Position numbers and translations under genes: made by a program. Below, one piece after another: positions 1-7,949 of a DNA stretch of 64,000 bases; position 1 is the stretch's first letter; the number at the start of each line of letters is the position of its first letter. The stretch spans positions 1 to 64,000 of the forward strand of contig CAZMOZ010000015.1 in the NCBI GenBank assembly GCA_964568145.1, read 5' to 3'. Under the pieces are notes generated by a model that saw only the letters and a program-made list of their open reading frames with translations, was not told where the DNA came from and did not search any database. The DNA comes from DSVZ01 sp964568145. Its GTDB lineage: Bacteria > Verrucomicrobiota > Verrucomicrobiia > Limisphaerales > J093.

Positions 1-119
1 CCAGATACCAGATACCAGATACCAGATACCAGATACCAGATACCAGATACCAGATGCCAGATACCAGATGCCAGATACCAGATGCCAGATGCCAGATGCC
101 AGAGGCCAGAGGCCGGAGG
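1..119. repeat. 7-bp tandem repeat array (CCAGATA/CCAGATG)
   Basis: Seventeen head-to-tail heptamers fill positions 1-119: seven CCAGATA, then CCAGATG and CCAGATA mixed, then CCAGATG, two CCAGAGG and a final CCGGAGG. Divergence increases toward the right end. Seven is not a multiple of three, so every 21 bp encodes one seven-residue repeat in any open frame; read on the minus strand it has no stop and gives YLVSGIW. The array continues off the left edge. There are no spacers, so it is not CRISPR. Confidence 0.95.
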
Positions 120-130
120 CGAGGACCGGA

Positions 131-232
131 AAGCGGCCGCAAGCGGCCGCACTCCAAACGCTGGCGCGTGGGCCGGGCGCCCCGCGAATCGCGGAGTGTT
201 TGGAGTGCGCCGGCTTGCCGGCGCTGTGGAGG
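131..232. repeat. Inverted pair of dispersed repeats (GCACTCCAAAC family)
   Basis: Two copies of one short element face each other. The plus copy at 131-168 contains GCACTCCAAACGCTGG after a small palindrome of the form AGCGGCCGCAAGCGGCCGC. The minus copy at 193-232 contains GTTTGGAGTGCGCC and a GCCGGCTTGCCGGC-type palindrome. A third copy lies at 7649-7690. The shared core is a 6-8 bp GC palindrome with an AAGC centre followed by GCACTCCAAAC. Confidence 0.75.
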
Positions 233-236
233 CCCC

Positions 237-352
237 GTAGCGCAGACCTCTGGTCTGCCGTACCGCGGGTTTCCAACCCGCCGGGACTGGGCGAACCGCT
301 CGTCAGGGCCGACTGGCAGTCGGCGATACAGCAGGCTGGCAGCCTGCGCTAC
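237..352. repeat. Composite palindromic element (GTAGCGCAG...CTGCGCTAC)
   Basis: The element starts GTAGCGCAG and ends CTGCGCTAC, so its ends are inverted repeats. Each half holds two tiny hairpins with three-base loops: CAGACC/GGTCTG and CGGGTT/AACCCG on the left, CCGACT/AGTCGG and AGGCTG/CAGCCT on the right. A related element lies at 33579-33702. Stem sequences differ between halves while the frame is kept, as expected if base pairing is conserved. Confidence 0.75.
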
Positions 353-391
353 GAGCCGGCGGCAGGGCCGCACTGCGGCGCGGCACAATCC

Positions 392-448
392 GGTAGGGCC
401 GGGCTGCGTCCCGGCCGTCAGCCGGCGCCGACACAGCGGCGCCCTACC
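392..448. repeat. Palindromic element GGTAGGGC...GCCCTACC
   Basis: This 57-bp element has inverted ends (GGTAGGGC and GCCCTACC). Inside are two hairpins with six-base loops: GCCGGG/CCCGGC around CTGCGT, and GGCGCC/GGCGCC around GACACA. It has the same plan as the element at 237-352 with different stems. No coding content is apparent. Confidence 0.75.
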
Positions 449-492
449 TCCGCAAGCGCGCCGCCCAAAGCCGGCGGGGACGCCGGTGCTCC

Positions 493-544
493 GGAGCCGA
501 CGGCGAGGCGCCGTCGGCGGCACGCGGGGGCGCGTGCGCTCACC
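493..544 (+). repeat. GGAGCCGAC...GCGTGCGCT palindromic repeat, copy 1
   Basis: Two adjacent hairpins, CCGACGGC/GCCGTCGG and GCACGCG/CGCGTGC, follow GGAGCCGAC. Further copies lie at 25357-25411 (opposite orientation) and 36502-36556 (inside a coding sequence). It abuts the coding-like remnant at 540-775 and may have replaced the rest of that gene. Confidence 0.7.
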
Positions 545-775
545 GAACTGAGCCGGCGGCAGGTTGCCGCCGACAACGGCCTGGTAGGCCGTTTCCACGA
601 TCGGTCCGCCCATGTAGGAGAAGCTGTCCGAAAGGAGGATTTCGGCCTGCGCGGGCAGGACGGACGCCAGGAACAGCAGGCCGAGCGCGATCCGCCGCTT
701 CGTGGCCGGACTGGCCGGCGGCGGGTTGCGGCTCTGGTCGTAGTTGATCAGGACGGTGGCGTAGTACTGGCTCAT
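540..775 (-). pseudogene. Remnant of a secreted-protein gene, N-terminal part
   Basis: From an ATG at 775 the minus strand encodes MSQYYATVLINYDQ, then a signal-peptide-like stretch (KRRIALGLLFLASVLPAQA) and ILLSDSFSYMGGP, which resembles the mature N-terminus of Verrucomicrobial lectin/LamG-like secreted proteins. After about residue 75 the frame enters palindromic repeats and low-complexity Arg/Pro sequence. It then runs without a stop through the heptamer array and off the left edge. The likeliest reading is a gene cut by repeat insertion or deletion, leaving only its start. The fragment could also be translated into a long nonsense tail. No function can be assigned. Confidence 0.35.
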
Positions 776-886
776 GGCGATGGCGTGGTTGGTGTCCGTG
801 GCGGCCCGTGTTCGGATTCCGCGCGAAGCCAGGCCGGGGACTCCGGGCGGAAGGGTTCACGCCGGTTCAGCGTTTTTGACCGCCCC

Positions 887-2977
887 TCAGGGCGAGCGGA
901 AGCGGTAGAGGCGCGCGGGGGCGTCCGCCGCGGCGGGGTCGCTGAACTCCGCCCGGCCGTCGGTCAGGGTGAGGGTCGCGAGGACGGTCCAGGCCGGGCT
1001 GGCCGGGTCCGGCGCGGTCTCCACCACGATCACCAGGCCGGGCGTCCCGTTGAGGGTGCAGCCGAAACGGCCGTCCCGGATCCCGAAGGCGGCGTCGAAG
1101 GCCACGCGCGGATCCCAGAGGACGACGGGCCGGCCGGCGAATTCCTCCCGCCAGCCGGTGGTGCCGGCGCGGTGGTACACCTTGGGTCCCCATTCGGAGG
1201 GCTGGAGCACCAGGGCCTGCATCCCGGCCGTGGGCGCGTTGCCCTCGAAATGGAGGCTTTCCACCAGCGGGGGCGGCCAGTCGCCGCCGAAGTAGGGCTC
1301 GAACACGCCGACGCCGAGGGTGCGGACGCTGGCGGGGATGGTCAGGCGGCGCAGATCGCGGCACCCGCTGAAAGCCAGGTCCGAAATGGTCCGGAGCGTG
1401 TCGGGCAGGTGGACTTCCGTGAGCTCGAGGCAGCCGGAAAAGGCCGCGTTCGGGATCACCGTGATGCCGCGGCCGAGGCGGATGCTGAACAGCCGCGCAC
1501 AGTTTTGAAACGCTCCGCTACCCAGGAAGGCCACGTCGTCGGGGATCACGAGCGTGCGCAGATGCGCCGCGCCGGAGAAGGCGGTGTCCTCGATGCGCCG
1601 GACGCTGGCCGGGATCTCGTAATCCCCCGGCCGGCCGGCGGGATAGGTGCGGAGCGCGCTCAGGCTCTTGTTGAAGAGCACGCCGTCCACGCTGGCGAAG
1701 GCGGGATTGGCCGCGTCCACCGTGATGGCGGCGAGGCTGGTGCAGTCCATGAACGCGGAGGTCTGCAGCGTGGTGACGGTGGCGGGGATCGCCGCCACGG
1801 TGAGCTTCGGGCACCCCGCGAAGGCCTGGTGGCCGATGGTCCGCACGCCTTGGGGGATGGTCACCGAGGTCAGTTCGGGGCAGTCGCGGAAGGTCTCGTC
1901 CTGGATGGCCGTGACGCCGTCCGGGATGACGAGGTTGGTGATGCCGCTGAAGGCGAAGGCCTGCGAGCCGACGCTGGTGAGGCCGGCCGGCAGGGCGAGG
2001 CCGGACAGCTTCCTGCAGCCCGAGAAGGCGCCGTTGGGAATGGCCTGGATGCCGGCGGGGAGCGTGAGTTCGGCCAGCGCCGAGCAGTCGGCGAACACCC
2101 GGCGACCCAGCGTGGTCACGCTGTCGGGGATGACCACGCCGGTCAGCTTGGCGCAGCCGCTGAAGGCGCCCTCGGGCAGGCTGGTGATGCCGTCGGGGAT
2201 CGCGAAGATCCCGGTCTTGCCGCCCGGGCATTGGATCAGGGCGGTCTTGTCCTTGTTGAAAAGCACGCCTTCGACGCTGGCGTAATGGCTGTTCAGCGGG
2301 TCCACCTCGATCTCCGCGAGGCTGGCGCAGTTGGCGAACGCCCGGGCTCCCAGGCTGCTCACGCTCGCGGGAATCCGGATCTTCGTCAGCGCAGGACAGG
2401 GGCTGAACGCGTCCTGGCCGATCTGTCCGAGCCCCTCGGGCAGCGTCACGCCTGCCAGGCCGAGGCAGCCGGTAAACGCCCGCGCGCCGACGTGCGTGAG
2501 GCCGGGCGGGAGGTTCACCGCGGCCAGCTTCACGCAGCCCTGGAACGCGTCCTGGCCGATGCGGGTGACGCTGTCCGGATAATGGACCGCCACCAGGTTT
2601 CGGCAGCCGATGAAGGCGCCGTCGGGAATGATCTGGATGGGCCCGAGAAAGGTGACGTTGGTGAGCAGTTGGTAGCTGTTGAACTCGGCCACGCCGAGGT
2701 TCGTGATGGCGGGCGGGAACGTGATGCTCCGGGTGACGTACTGGGCCGGCGCGAACTGGAAGGCCCCGGCGGCCACCCGGGCGACGGGCCAGCCGTTGAG
2801 GGTTTCCGGGACGACGAGGTTGGTCTCCCGGCCGAGGTAGCGGGTGATGGTGATGGCCCCGTTGTTCGTCGTGTGCGCCCACTGGGCCGCGGCGGGCAGG
2901 GCGGTGGAGGCGAGCAGCAGCAACGTCAGGGCAATGGGCCGGCGACGGCCGGCGGTGATGGCATGGAGGTGTTTCAT
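887..2977 (-). CDS. Secreted BspA-type leucine-rich repeat protein
   Basis: This 696-residue exported protein is built of BspA-like (LRR_5) leucine-rich repeats. I chose the ATG at 2977 because a signal peptide (TLLLLASTALPAAA) follows and GGGGAGA lies about nine bases upstream. Roughly a dozen copies of a unit like IPDGAFIGCRNL follow, with recurring spacers such as SVEGVLFNKDKTAL and SVDGVLFNKSLSAL that fit a duplicated block. The last 60 residues (VETAPDPASPAWTVL to the end LYRFRSP) are the short beta domain that closes many Verrucomicrobial exported proteins. BspA-like repeats are known in surface adhesion and protein binding; the ligand here is unknown. The gene stands alone, followed downstream by repeats. 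Confidence 0.85.
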   Translation of the reverse strand: MKHLHAITAGRRRPIALTLLLLASTALPAAAQWAHTTNNGAITITRYLGRETNLVVPETLNGWPVARVAAGAFQFAPAQYVTRSITFPPAITNLGVAEFNSYQLLTNVTFLGPIQIIPDGAFIGCRNLVAVHYPDSVTRIGQDAFQGCVKLAAVNLPPGLTHVGARAFTGCLGLAGVTLPEGLGQIGQDAFSPCPALTKIRIPASVSSLGARAFANCASLAEIEVDPLNSHYASVEGVLFNKDKTALIQCPGGKTGIFAIPDGITSLPEGAFSGCAKLTGVVIPDSVTTLGRRVFADCSALAELTLPAGIQAIPNGAFSGCRKLSGLALPAGLTSVGSQAFAFSGITNLVIPDGVTAIQDETFRDCPELTSVTIPQGVRTIGHQAFAGCPKLTVAAIPATVTTLQTSAFMDCTSLAAITVDAANPAFASVDGVLFNKSLSALRTYPAGRPGDYEIPASVRRIEDTAFSGAAHLRTLVIPDDVAFLGSGAFQNCARLFSIRLGRGITVIPNAAFSGCLELTEVHLPDTLRTISDLAFSGCRDLRRLTIPASVRTLGVGVFEPYFGGDWPPPLVESLHFEGNAPTAGMQALVLQPSEWGPKVYHRAGTTGWREEFAGRPVVLWDPRVAFDAAFGIRDGRFGCTLNGTPGLVIVVETAPDPASPAWTVLATLTLTDGRAEFSDPAAADAPARLYRFRSP

Positions 2978-3433
2978 GGCTTGGTTCTCCCCGGCCCGTG
3001 ACGGGCCGTTCACCCTTCAACGCGACGTTTCGGGATGGAATGGGCCAGGAATCTTCCGGTGCTTGAAGGCGCGGGCAGGGCGCGCGCGGATGAAGCCCCA
3101 GGCGCAAAGCTCAAGAAAAGCTCCAGGCTTCAAGGCAGGCGGCGGCGTCATGGAGTGCAGGGGCAACGCGAAGCGACGCCGCCGTTTGCGGCGGCCGGAC
3201 GCGCGTTGGAACGCCGGAAATCTTCCCACAGGCCAAGCCAAAGCGGCGTGGCGCTCCGCTTCCCGCCGCGCTCCATGGCGCCCTTTTGGCTGACGGCAGC
3301 CCCGGGACTTCTCGAGCTGCGGCATTTCTCGAAACTTTCCGGGTCCAAGCTTCAGCCGGCCGGGCTTGTCCTTGGAACTTCCCTTGAGCTTTGCGCTTTG
3401 CGCCGCGAGCCGGGCGCCCCGCTTCCTCCCGGC
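2978..3433. other. Gene-free stretch with small repeats
   Basis: No gene is supported in these 456 bases between the LRR gene and the kinase gene. The stretch holds imperfect palindromes, for example GACGCCGCCG/CGGCGGC near 3175-3205, and CAAAGCGGCG followed by GAAGCGGAGC-type sequence near 3239-3275. Its ends carry GCTCAAG/CTTGAGC matches (about 3107 and 3382). It should contain the promoter of the LRR gene. Confidence 0.5.
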
Positions 3434-5764
3434 TTACGGCCGCTCGCCTTCCGCCGGCATTTCCTGCCGGAACGCCTCGTATTCCGCCCCGCCGCCGGCC
3501 GCGGCCCAGGCGGCCAGCAGGGATTGCCGCGCCTGGGCGAAGGCGGGTTCCAGCGCCGGCTGTCCCGCGCGCACGGCGGCGGCCACTGCGCGGAGTTCCG
3601 CCGCGGCCTCGAGGTGGAGGCCCTGCGGCACGAGCACCTGCGCGACGCGCTGAAGCCGCACCGAGTGGGTGAAGAAATGATCCGCCCCGTTCACCTGTTC
3701 GCGCAGGGCCAGCAGTTGGCGGAGCGACCGGCCGGCGGCGTCCAGGTCGCCCTGGCCGGCCCGCACCTCGGCGAGCAGCTGCAGGCTCCAGAGCGCGTCG
3801 CTGCTGGCCGGGCCGTCGGCGGCGACGGCCAGCCGGTGGGCCTGATCGAACAGCGCGGCCGCTTGGTCCGCCCGCGCGTGCCGGGCCTGGAACTCGCCCA
3901 GCCGGTTCAAGGTGGCCCGGTAGATGTGCGAGTCGGCGCCCACATGCCGCCGGAGGTCTTCCGCCGTCGCCTCGAACAGGGCCACGCCCTCGGCGTGGGG
4001 CAGGCGGGCGGCGCGGTAGTGCGCCGCCTTGGCGGCGGCCGTCAGGGTGTCGGGATGGCGCGCCCCGAGCACCCGGAGACGGAGGGCCGCCGCCTCGGCG
4101 TAACCGGCCTCGGCCTCGGCGGCGCGGTTCTGGAAGGCGCGCAGGTCGGCGAGGTCGTGCAGCAAGGCGGCGGTCGCTTCGTCGGGCTGGGGCGCGTAGG
4201 CGCGCCGCAGCTCGAGCGCGCGGAGCAGGTTCGTCTCCGCCGCCGCCCACTCGGAGAGTCCCAGGTAGGTCTTGCCAAAGGTCCGGCGGAACGACGCCTC
4301 GGCCAAGGGCTCCCGGGCGAAGCGGCCCCCGAGGCCGGCCGCCGCGCGGTCAAACGCCTCGCGGAGCGTGATGGTCCGGTTGGTGTGCTGCCAGGGCGTT
4401 AGCGGCTTGAACAGTTCCTGCCAGACGAACTCCGCGGCCTGGCGTGCCGCCGCGGCCTCACGGACCGCGAGCGCCTCCGCCCGCTGCGCGCGGACCGCCA
4501 GGGCGGTGCCGGCCACGGCCGCCACCAGCAGCAGGACGGCGCCGGCCAGCATGGTGACCACCCCCTTCCGGTTCCGCCGGTAGAACTTCGCGATCTGGTA
4601 GCCGAGCGTCGGCGCCACGGCGGTCACCGGCTCGTGGTGGAGGAAGCGCCGGAGGTCGGCGGCGAGGCCGTTGGCGGTGGCGTAGCGGCGGTCGCGGTCC
4701 TTCTCCAGCGCCTTCAGCACGATCAGGTCCAGCTCCCGGGGAATCCGGGAGTCGCCTCTTGAAATCTGCCCTCCCGCCGCGCGGGCCGCCGGCCCCCGCT
4801 GCCGCCGGGTCAGGCGGGTCGAAGGGCGTTCCGGTTCCCGTTCGCAGATCGTTTTCCGCATCTCGTCCAGGCCCGATTTCAGAAGCTCCTTCGCGTCAAA
4901 CGGCGGACCGCCGGTCAAGAGTTCATACAGCAGCACGCCCAGGCTGTAGATGTCGCTGCGCGTGTCCACGTCCAGACCGCTCAACGCGACCTGCTCGGGA
5001 CTCATGTAGGCGGGCGTGCCGAGGAGCTGCTGGAACTGGGTGAAGACGGTCCGGTCCGTGAGCGGCTCGCCGAGCGCCTTGGCGATGCCGAAATCAATCA
5101 CCTTGGGCACGGGCCGGTCGCCGTGCAGTGTGACGAGGAGGTTTGACGGCTTGAGATCGCGGTGGATCACGCCCTTCTGGTGCGCGTGCTGAACGGCGGA
5201 GCAGACCTCGATGAACAGCTCCAGCCGCGCCCCGAGATCGAGCGGCTGTTCCTCGCAGAAGCGGTTGATGGGAATGCCGTTGACCAGCTCCATCACGAAG
5301 TAGGGCCGGCCGGCCGCGGTCGTGCCGGCGTCGAAAATCCGGGCGATGCCCGGATGGTCCATCAGCGCCAGCGCCTGGCGCTCCGCCTCGAAGCGGCCGA
5401 TCACCTGCTTCGAATCCATGCCCGGCTTGATGATCTTGAGCGCGACGCGGCGGCGCACCGGCTCGAGCTGGTCCGCCATGAAGACGACGCCGAAGCCGCC
5501 CTCGCCGATCCGCTCCAGCAGCTTGTAGCGGCCGATGACGGTGCCGAGCCCCTCGCCGGCCGGCAGCCCGGCGGCGGCGGGCCGGCCGGGCAGGAACGCC
5601 GCCGGCGACTCGTGCGCGCACAGCAGGGCGGCGACGCGCCGGCGCAGCGGCTCGTCGTCCCCGCAGGCCGCCGTGAGGAAGGCGTCGCGCTCCTGCGGCC
5701 GGCCGTGTTCGAGCGCCAGCCCGAAGAGCTCGCGCACGCGGTCCGGGTCCGACGGAGGGTTCAT
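3434..5764 (-). CDS. Membrane Ser/Thr protein kinase with TPR C-terminus
   Basis: This is a Hanks-type (PknB-like) kinase of 776 residues. The glycine loop GEGGFGVV is at 88-94, catalytic Lys110 in ALKIIKPG, HRDLKPSN at 201-208, DFG at 224-226 and SPEQ at 255-258, so it should be active. A single membrane segment (about 402-424) separates the cytoplasmic kinase from a C-terminal half of TPR-like helices (AAETNLLRALELRR, AEAEAGYAEAAALR). The gene starts 21 bp after the ECF sigma gene ends, so the two are co-transcribed. This sigma-kinase pairing is a recurring arrangement in Planctomycetes and Verrucomicrobia. Phosphorylation controlling the sigma factor is an inference; the target is unknown. 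Confidence 0.92.
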   Translation of the reverse strand: MNPPSDPDRVRELFGLALEHGRPQERDAFLTAACGDDEPLRRRVAALLCAHESPAAFLPGRPAAAGLPAGEGLGTVIGRYKLLERIGEGGFGVVFMADQLEPVRRRVALKIIKPGMDSKQVIGRFEAERQALALMDHPGIARIFDAGTTAAGRPYFVMELVNGIPINRFCEEQPLDLGARLELFIEVCSAVQHAHQKGVIHRDLKPSNLLVTLHGDRPVPKVIDFGIAKALGEPLTDRTVFTQFQQLLGTPAYMSPEQVALSGLDVDTRSDIYSLGVLLYELLTGGPPFDAKELLKSGLDEMRKTICEREPERPSTRLTRRQRGPAARAAGGQISRGDSRIPRELDLIVLKALEKDRDRRYATANGLAADLRRFLHHEPVTAVAPTLGYQIAKFYRRNRKGVVTMLAGAVLLLVAAVAGTALAVRAQRAEALAVREAAAARQAAEFVWQELFKPLTPWQHTNRTITLREAFDRAAAGLGGRFAREPLAEASFRRTFGKTYLGLSEWAAAETNLLRALELRRAYAPQPDEATAALLHDLADLRAFQNRAAEAEAGYAEAAALRLRVLGARHPDTLTAAAKAAHYRAARLPHAEGVALFEATAEDLRRHVGADSHIYRATLNRLGEFQARHARADQAAALFDQAHRLAVAADGPASSDALWSLQLLAEVRAGQGDLDAAGRSLRQLLALREQVNGADHFFTHSVRLQRVAQVLVPQGLHLEAAAELRAVAAAVRAGQPALEPAFAQARQSLLAAWAAAGGGAEYEAFRQEMPAEGERP

Positions 5765-5785
5765 GGGGTCGGCCGGGGGCCTCGT

Positions 5786-6340
5786 TCAGGGCTGCCGCCG
5801 GATTTCCTCGTACAGCCACGCCCGGGCATAAGCCCAGGTCCGCTTGGCCGTGCGTTCGGGGAGGTTGATCAGTTCGGCGGCGTCCACGTTCGACAGGCCG
5901 GCGAAGAAGCGCAGGCGAATGAGTTCCGCGCCGACCGGATCCACAGCGTTTAGTTTGTCGAGGGCTTCGTTAACGCGCAGCAGGGTTTCGTCATCCGTGG
6001 TGATGGCCAGGTCCAGGTCGTCCACGTTGACCTGCTGCAGGCCGCCCCCGTGCTTCTCGCGTCTCCGGCGCCGGGCCCGCTCGATGAGGATGCGCCGCAT
6101 GGCCTCGGCGGCGGCGGCGAAGAAATGCCGGCGGTTCTCCCACGGATGATCCTCACCCGCGAGTCGCAGCCAGGCCTCGTGTACCAGAGCCGTGGGTTGG
6201 AGGGTGTGTCCGGGCGGCTCGGCGGCCATTTTCTGCGCGGCCAGGCGGCGCAGTTCATCATAGAGCAGCGGCAGCAAATCCGCCGCGGCCCGCAGGTCGC
6301 CGGCCTGGGCGCGTTCGAGGAGGCGGGTGGTGTCGGGCAT
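5786..6340 (-). CDS. ECF RNA polymerase sigma factor (Sigma70_ECF/TIGR02999-like)
   Basis: This sigma factor of 184 residues directs RNA polymerase to a dedicated promoter set. The start is the ATG of MPDTTRLLERA, since sequence upstream of it is Arg-rich and unlike the family. Region 2 is visible as LLPLLYDELRRLAAQKM and LQPTALVHEAWLRL. Region 4 is the C-terminal helix-turn-helix LIRLRFFAGLSNVDAAEL with ERTAKRTWAYARAWL. This is the ECF family without a separate anti-sigma factor that is typically encoded beside a Ser/Thr kinase, as here. It is probably first in a two-gene operon. Confidence 0.9.
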   Translation of the reverse strand: MPDTTRLLERAQAGDLRAAADLLPLLYDELRRLAAQKMAAEPPGHTLQPTALVHEAWLRLAGEDHPWENRRHFFAAAAEAMRRILIERARRRRREKHGGGLQQVNVDDLDLAITTDDETLLRVNEALDKLNAVDPVGAELIRLRFFAGLSNVDAAELINLPERTAKRTWAYARAWLYEEIRRQP

Positions 6341-6561
6341 AGCAGTCCGAGTCCGACCGCAAAGTAGCATCCTTCGGCGGGGTGGCGAACGGCAAACGCG
6401 CGTCTTGCGGGCTGTACCGGTCAAAGACTGACGGGCGGCAAAGCCCCGCGTGCGGTTTGGCGCACCCTTCCTCCAAACATCCCGGCCCCCGCGTCATTTC
6501 CCAACTCGAACCGCTCGTCGCGTCGCCTCGGGTTGGACGCGAGGCGTCTCCAGTGACACCC

Positions 6562-6586
6562 GGGAGCGCGGGCGCTCCCCAGTCCA
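6562..6586. repeat. Short dispersed repeat GGCGCTCCCCAGTCCA
   Basis: The sequence GGGAGCGCGGGCGCTCCC is palindromic and is followed by CAGTCCA. A partial copy, GGGGGCGCTCCCCAGTCCAACG, occurs at 25491-25512. It lies in the 257-bp spacer between the cyclase and sigma genes, where no gene is visible. Confidence 0.5.
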
Positions 6587-6597
6587 GCGTTCCGCGT

Positions 6598-7464
6598 TTA
6601 CCCGCCGTAAAACGCGTATGCCCCCTCGAAGCCGGGCAGGGGGTGTTCGCCCCGCGGGGTCAGCGCCAGCACGGTCGCCAGAGCAGCGGCCGCCGGGGCG
6701 CTGAACAGCGCGGGAACTCCGAGCTGGCCCGCGAGCTTTTCCATGCGGAACACGAAGTTGACCTCCGGGCCGGAGAGGCTGTCCTCGCCCAGCGACGCCG
6801 CGCCGCCGAAAGTGACCAGGCCGTGGTGCAGCACGAGTCGAAAAGCCGGCGTCCCCGCCGCTTGCAGCGGGCGCAGGGCTTCCAGCATTTTGGCGAGCGC
6901 CGGGGCGTCGGTCTTGTCCGCCGGCCAGTAGGCCAGCAAGCCGTCGCCGAGGTATTTGTTGATGATGCCGCCGTGGGTTTCAATGACCTGCCGGCAGGCG
7001 TTGAACCAGCGGCCCATGAGGACGGCAAAGTCCGCGCCGGGCAGGCGCCGGGCCAGGTCGGTGGAGCCCTGCACGTCCAGCACGAGCAACCAGCAGGGCA
7101 GCGTCCGCACGTCCACCAACGTTTGCAAGGTGGTCACCTCGCCCGGCCGGGTGGCGAACGCGGCGCGCGCCTGCCGAAACACCAACGTGAAGGGGCCCAG
7201 TTGGAGGCGGTCGCCGTCATGTAGGCGCCGGGGCTGGCCGACGCGGCGCTGGTTAACGTAGGTGCCGTTGCGGCTGCCCAGGTCCACCAGCCAGTAGCCC
7301 TCCGCGCCCTGCCGGTGGATCAGCGCGTGGCGGCGGGAGACGCGTTCGTCGGGCAGCACGACCGTGTTGCCCGACGTGCGGCCGAACGACACGTTGCCGG
7401 CGATCGCGATGCGCTCGCCGTCGGGCTGCTCCAGCCACGCTTCCACAGTGCCCGGTTCATTCAT
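6598..7464 (-). CDS. FHA domain-adenylate cyclase fusion
   Basis: This 288-residue soluble protein joins a phosphothreonine-binding FHA domain (about 8-98) to a class III nucleotidyl cyclase domain (about 123-288). The FHA consensus is intact: GR at 28-29, SRRH at 43-46, and RNGTYVN at 65-71. All the usual cyclase residues can be placed: metal-binding Asp130 (LDVQGST) and Asp174 (YLGDG), adenine-selecting Lys170 and Asp228, and transition-state Asn236 and Arg240 (GPEVNFVFRME). An active cAMP-forming enzyme is therefore predicted. The start is the ATG at 7464. A kinase gene just downstream of it on the same strand suggests, as inference, phospho-dependent recruitment or control. Confidence 0.88.
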   Translation of the reverse strand: MNEPGTVEAWLEQPDGERIAIAGNVSFGRTSGNTVVLPDERVSRRHALIHRQGAEGYWLVDLGSRNGTYVNQRRVGQPRRLHDGDRLQLGPFTLVFRQARAAFATRPGEVTTLQTLVDVRTLPCWLLVLDVQGSTDLARRLPGADFAVLMGRWFNACRQVIETHGGIINKYLGDGLLAYWPADKTDAPALAKMLEALRPLQAAGTPAFRLVLHHGLVTFGGAASLGEDSLSGPEVNFVFRMEKLAGQLGVPALFSAPAAAALATVLALTPRGEHPLPGFEGAYAFYGG

Positions 7465-7949
7465 GACGGCTGCGGACTTTAGCGCGCGCGGGCCGGGCCG
7501 GAAAGGACGGTTTGGGTCCGACGGACGCCATCGCCCCGTAACTCCAAAAGCAGGGAGCCCCCCGATGAACGCGAGGAAAGCGAAGTTTTCGACTTCGCCC
7601 CGATCCTCGGGACTGCTTGAGGGCACAGAACCCCGCTTGTGGCGCAGCTTCAAAAAGCGCCAGCAAGCTGGCGCACTCCAAACGCTTCGCGCAGACCAGG
7701 CGCCGCGATTCTTCGCCGCAGCGCGCAAAGACCGGAGGGCTCCTCGCCGCTGCCGGCAGAGGTCGTTCCCTCACTCCCTCCTGCTGGCTACTCACTCACC
7801 GCCATCCTGGGTGCCGGCCCGCGCTCCCCTGCAGACGCTATTGCAGAGTGAACGGCATCTCGCCGTCACGGCTGAGAGCCTTCGCCGAGACGCGGGCATT
7901 GCGCGTTCGCCAAGCCGCGCGCGGCCAAGGGCGGTTCGCCCGGCCGGCA
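7465..7949. other. Gene-free stretch with dispersed repeat copy at 7649-7690
   Basis: No gene is supported in these 485 bases upstream of the cyclase gene. At 7649-7690 is a third copy of the GCACTCCAAAC element: AAAGCGCCAGCAAGCTGGC followed by GCACTCCAAACGCTTCGCG. The rest shows no clear coding signal; open frames here are Arg/Ser-rich and resemble no family I recognise. The cyclase promoter should lie at its left end. Confidence 0.55.

Noticed and set aside
1..119. CRISPR array
   Set aside because: The units are 7 bp, contiguous and without spacers.
68..3001. Very long plus-strand open frame across the left end
   Set aside because: It is the antisense shadow of the LRR gene and the repeat region; the translation is Arg/Gly-rich with no domain.
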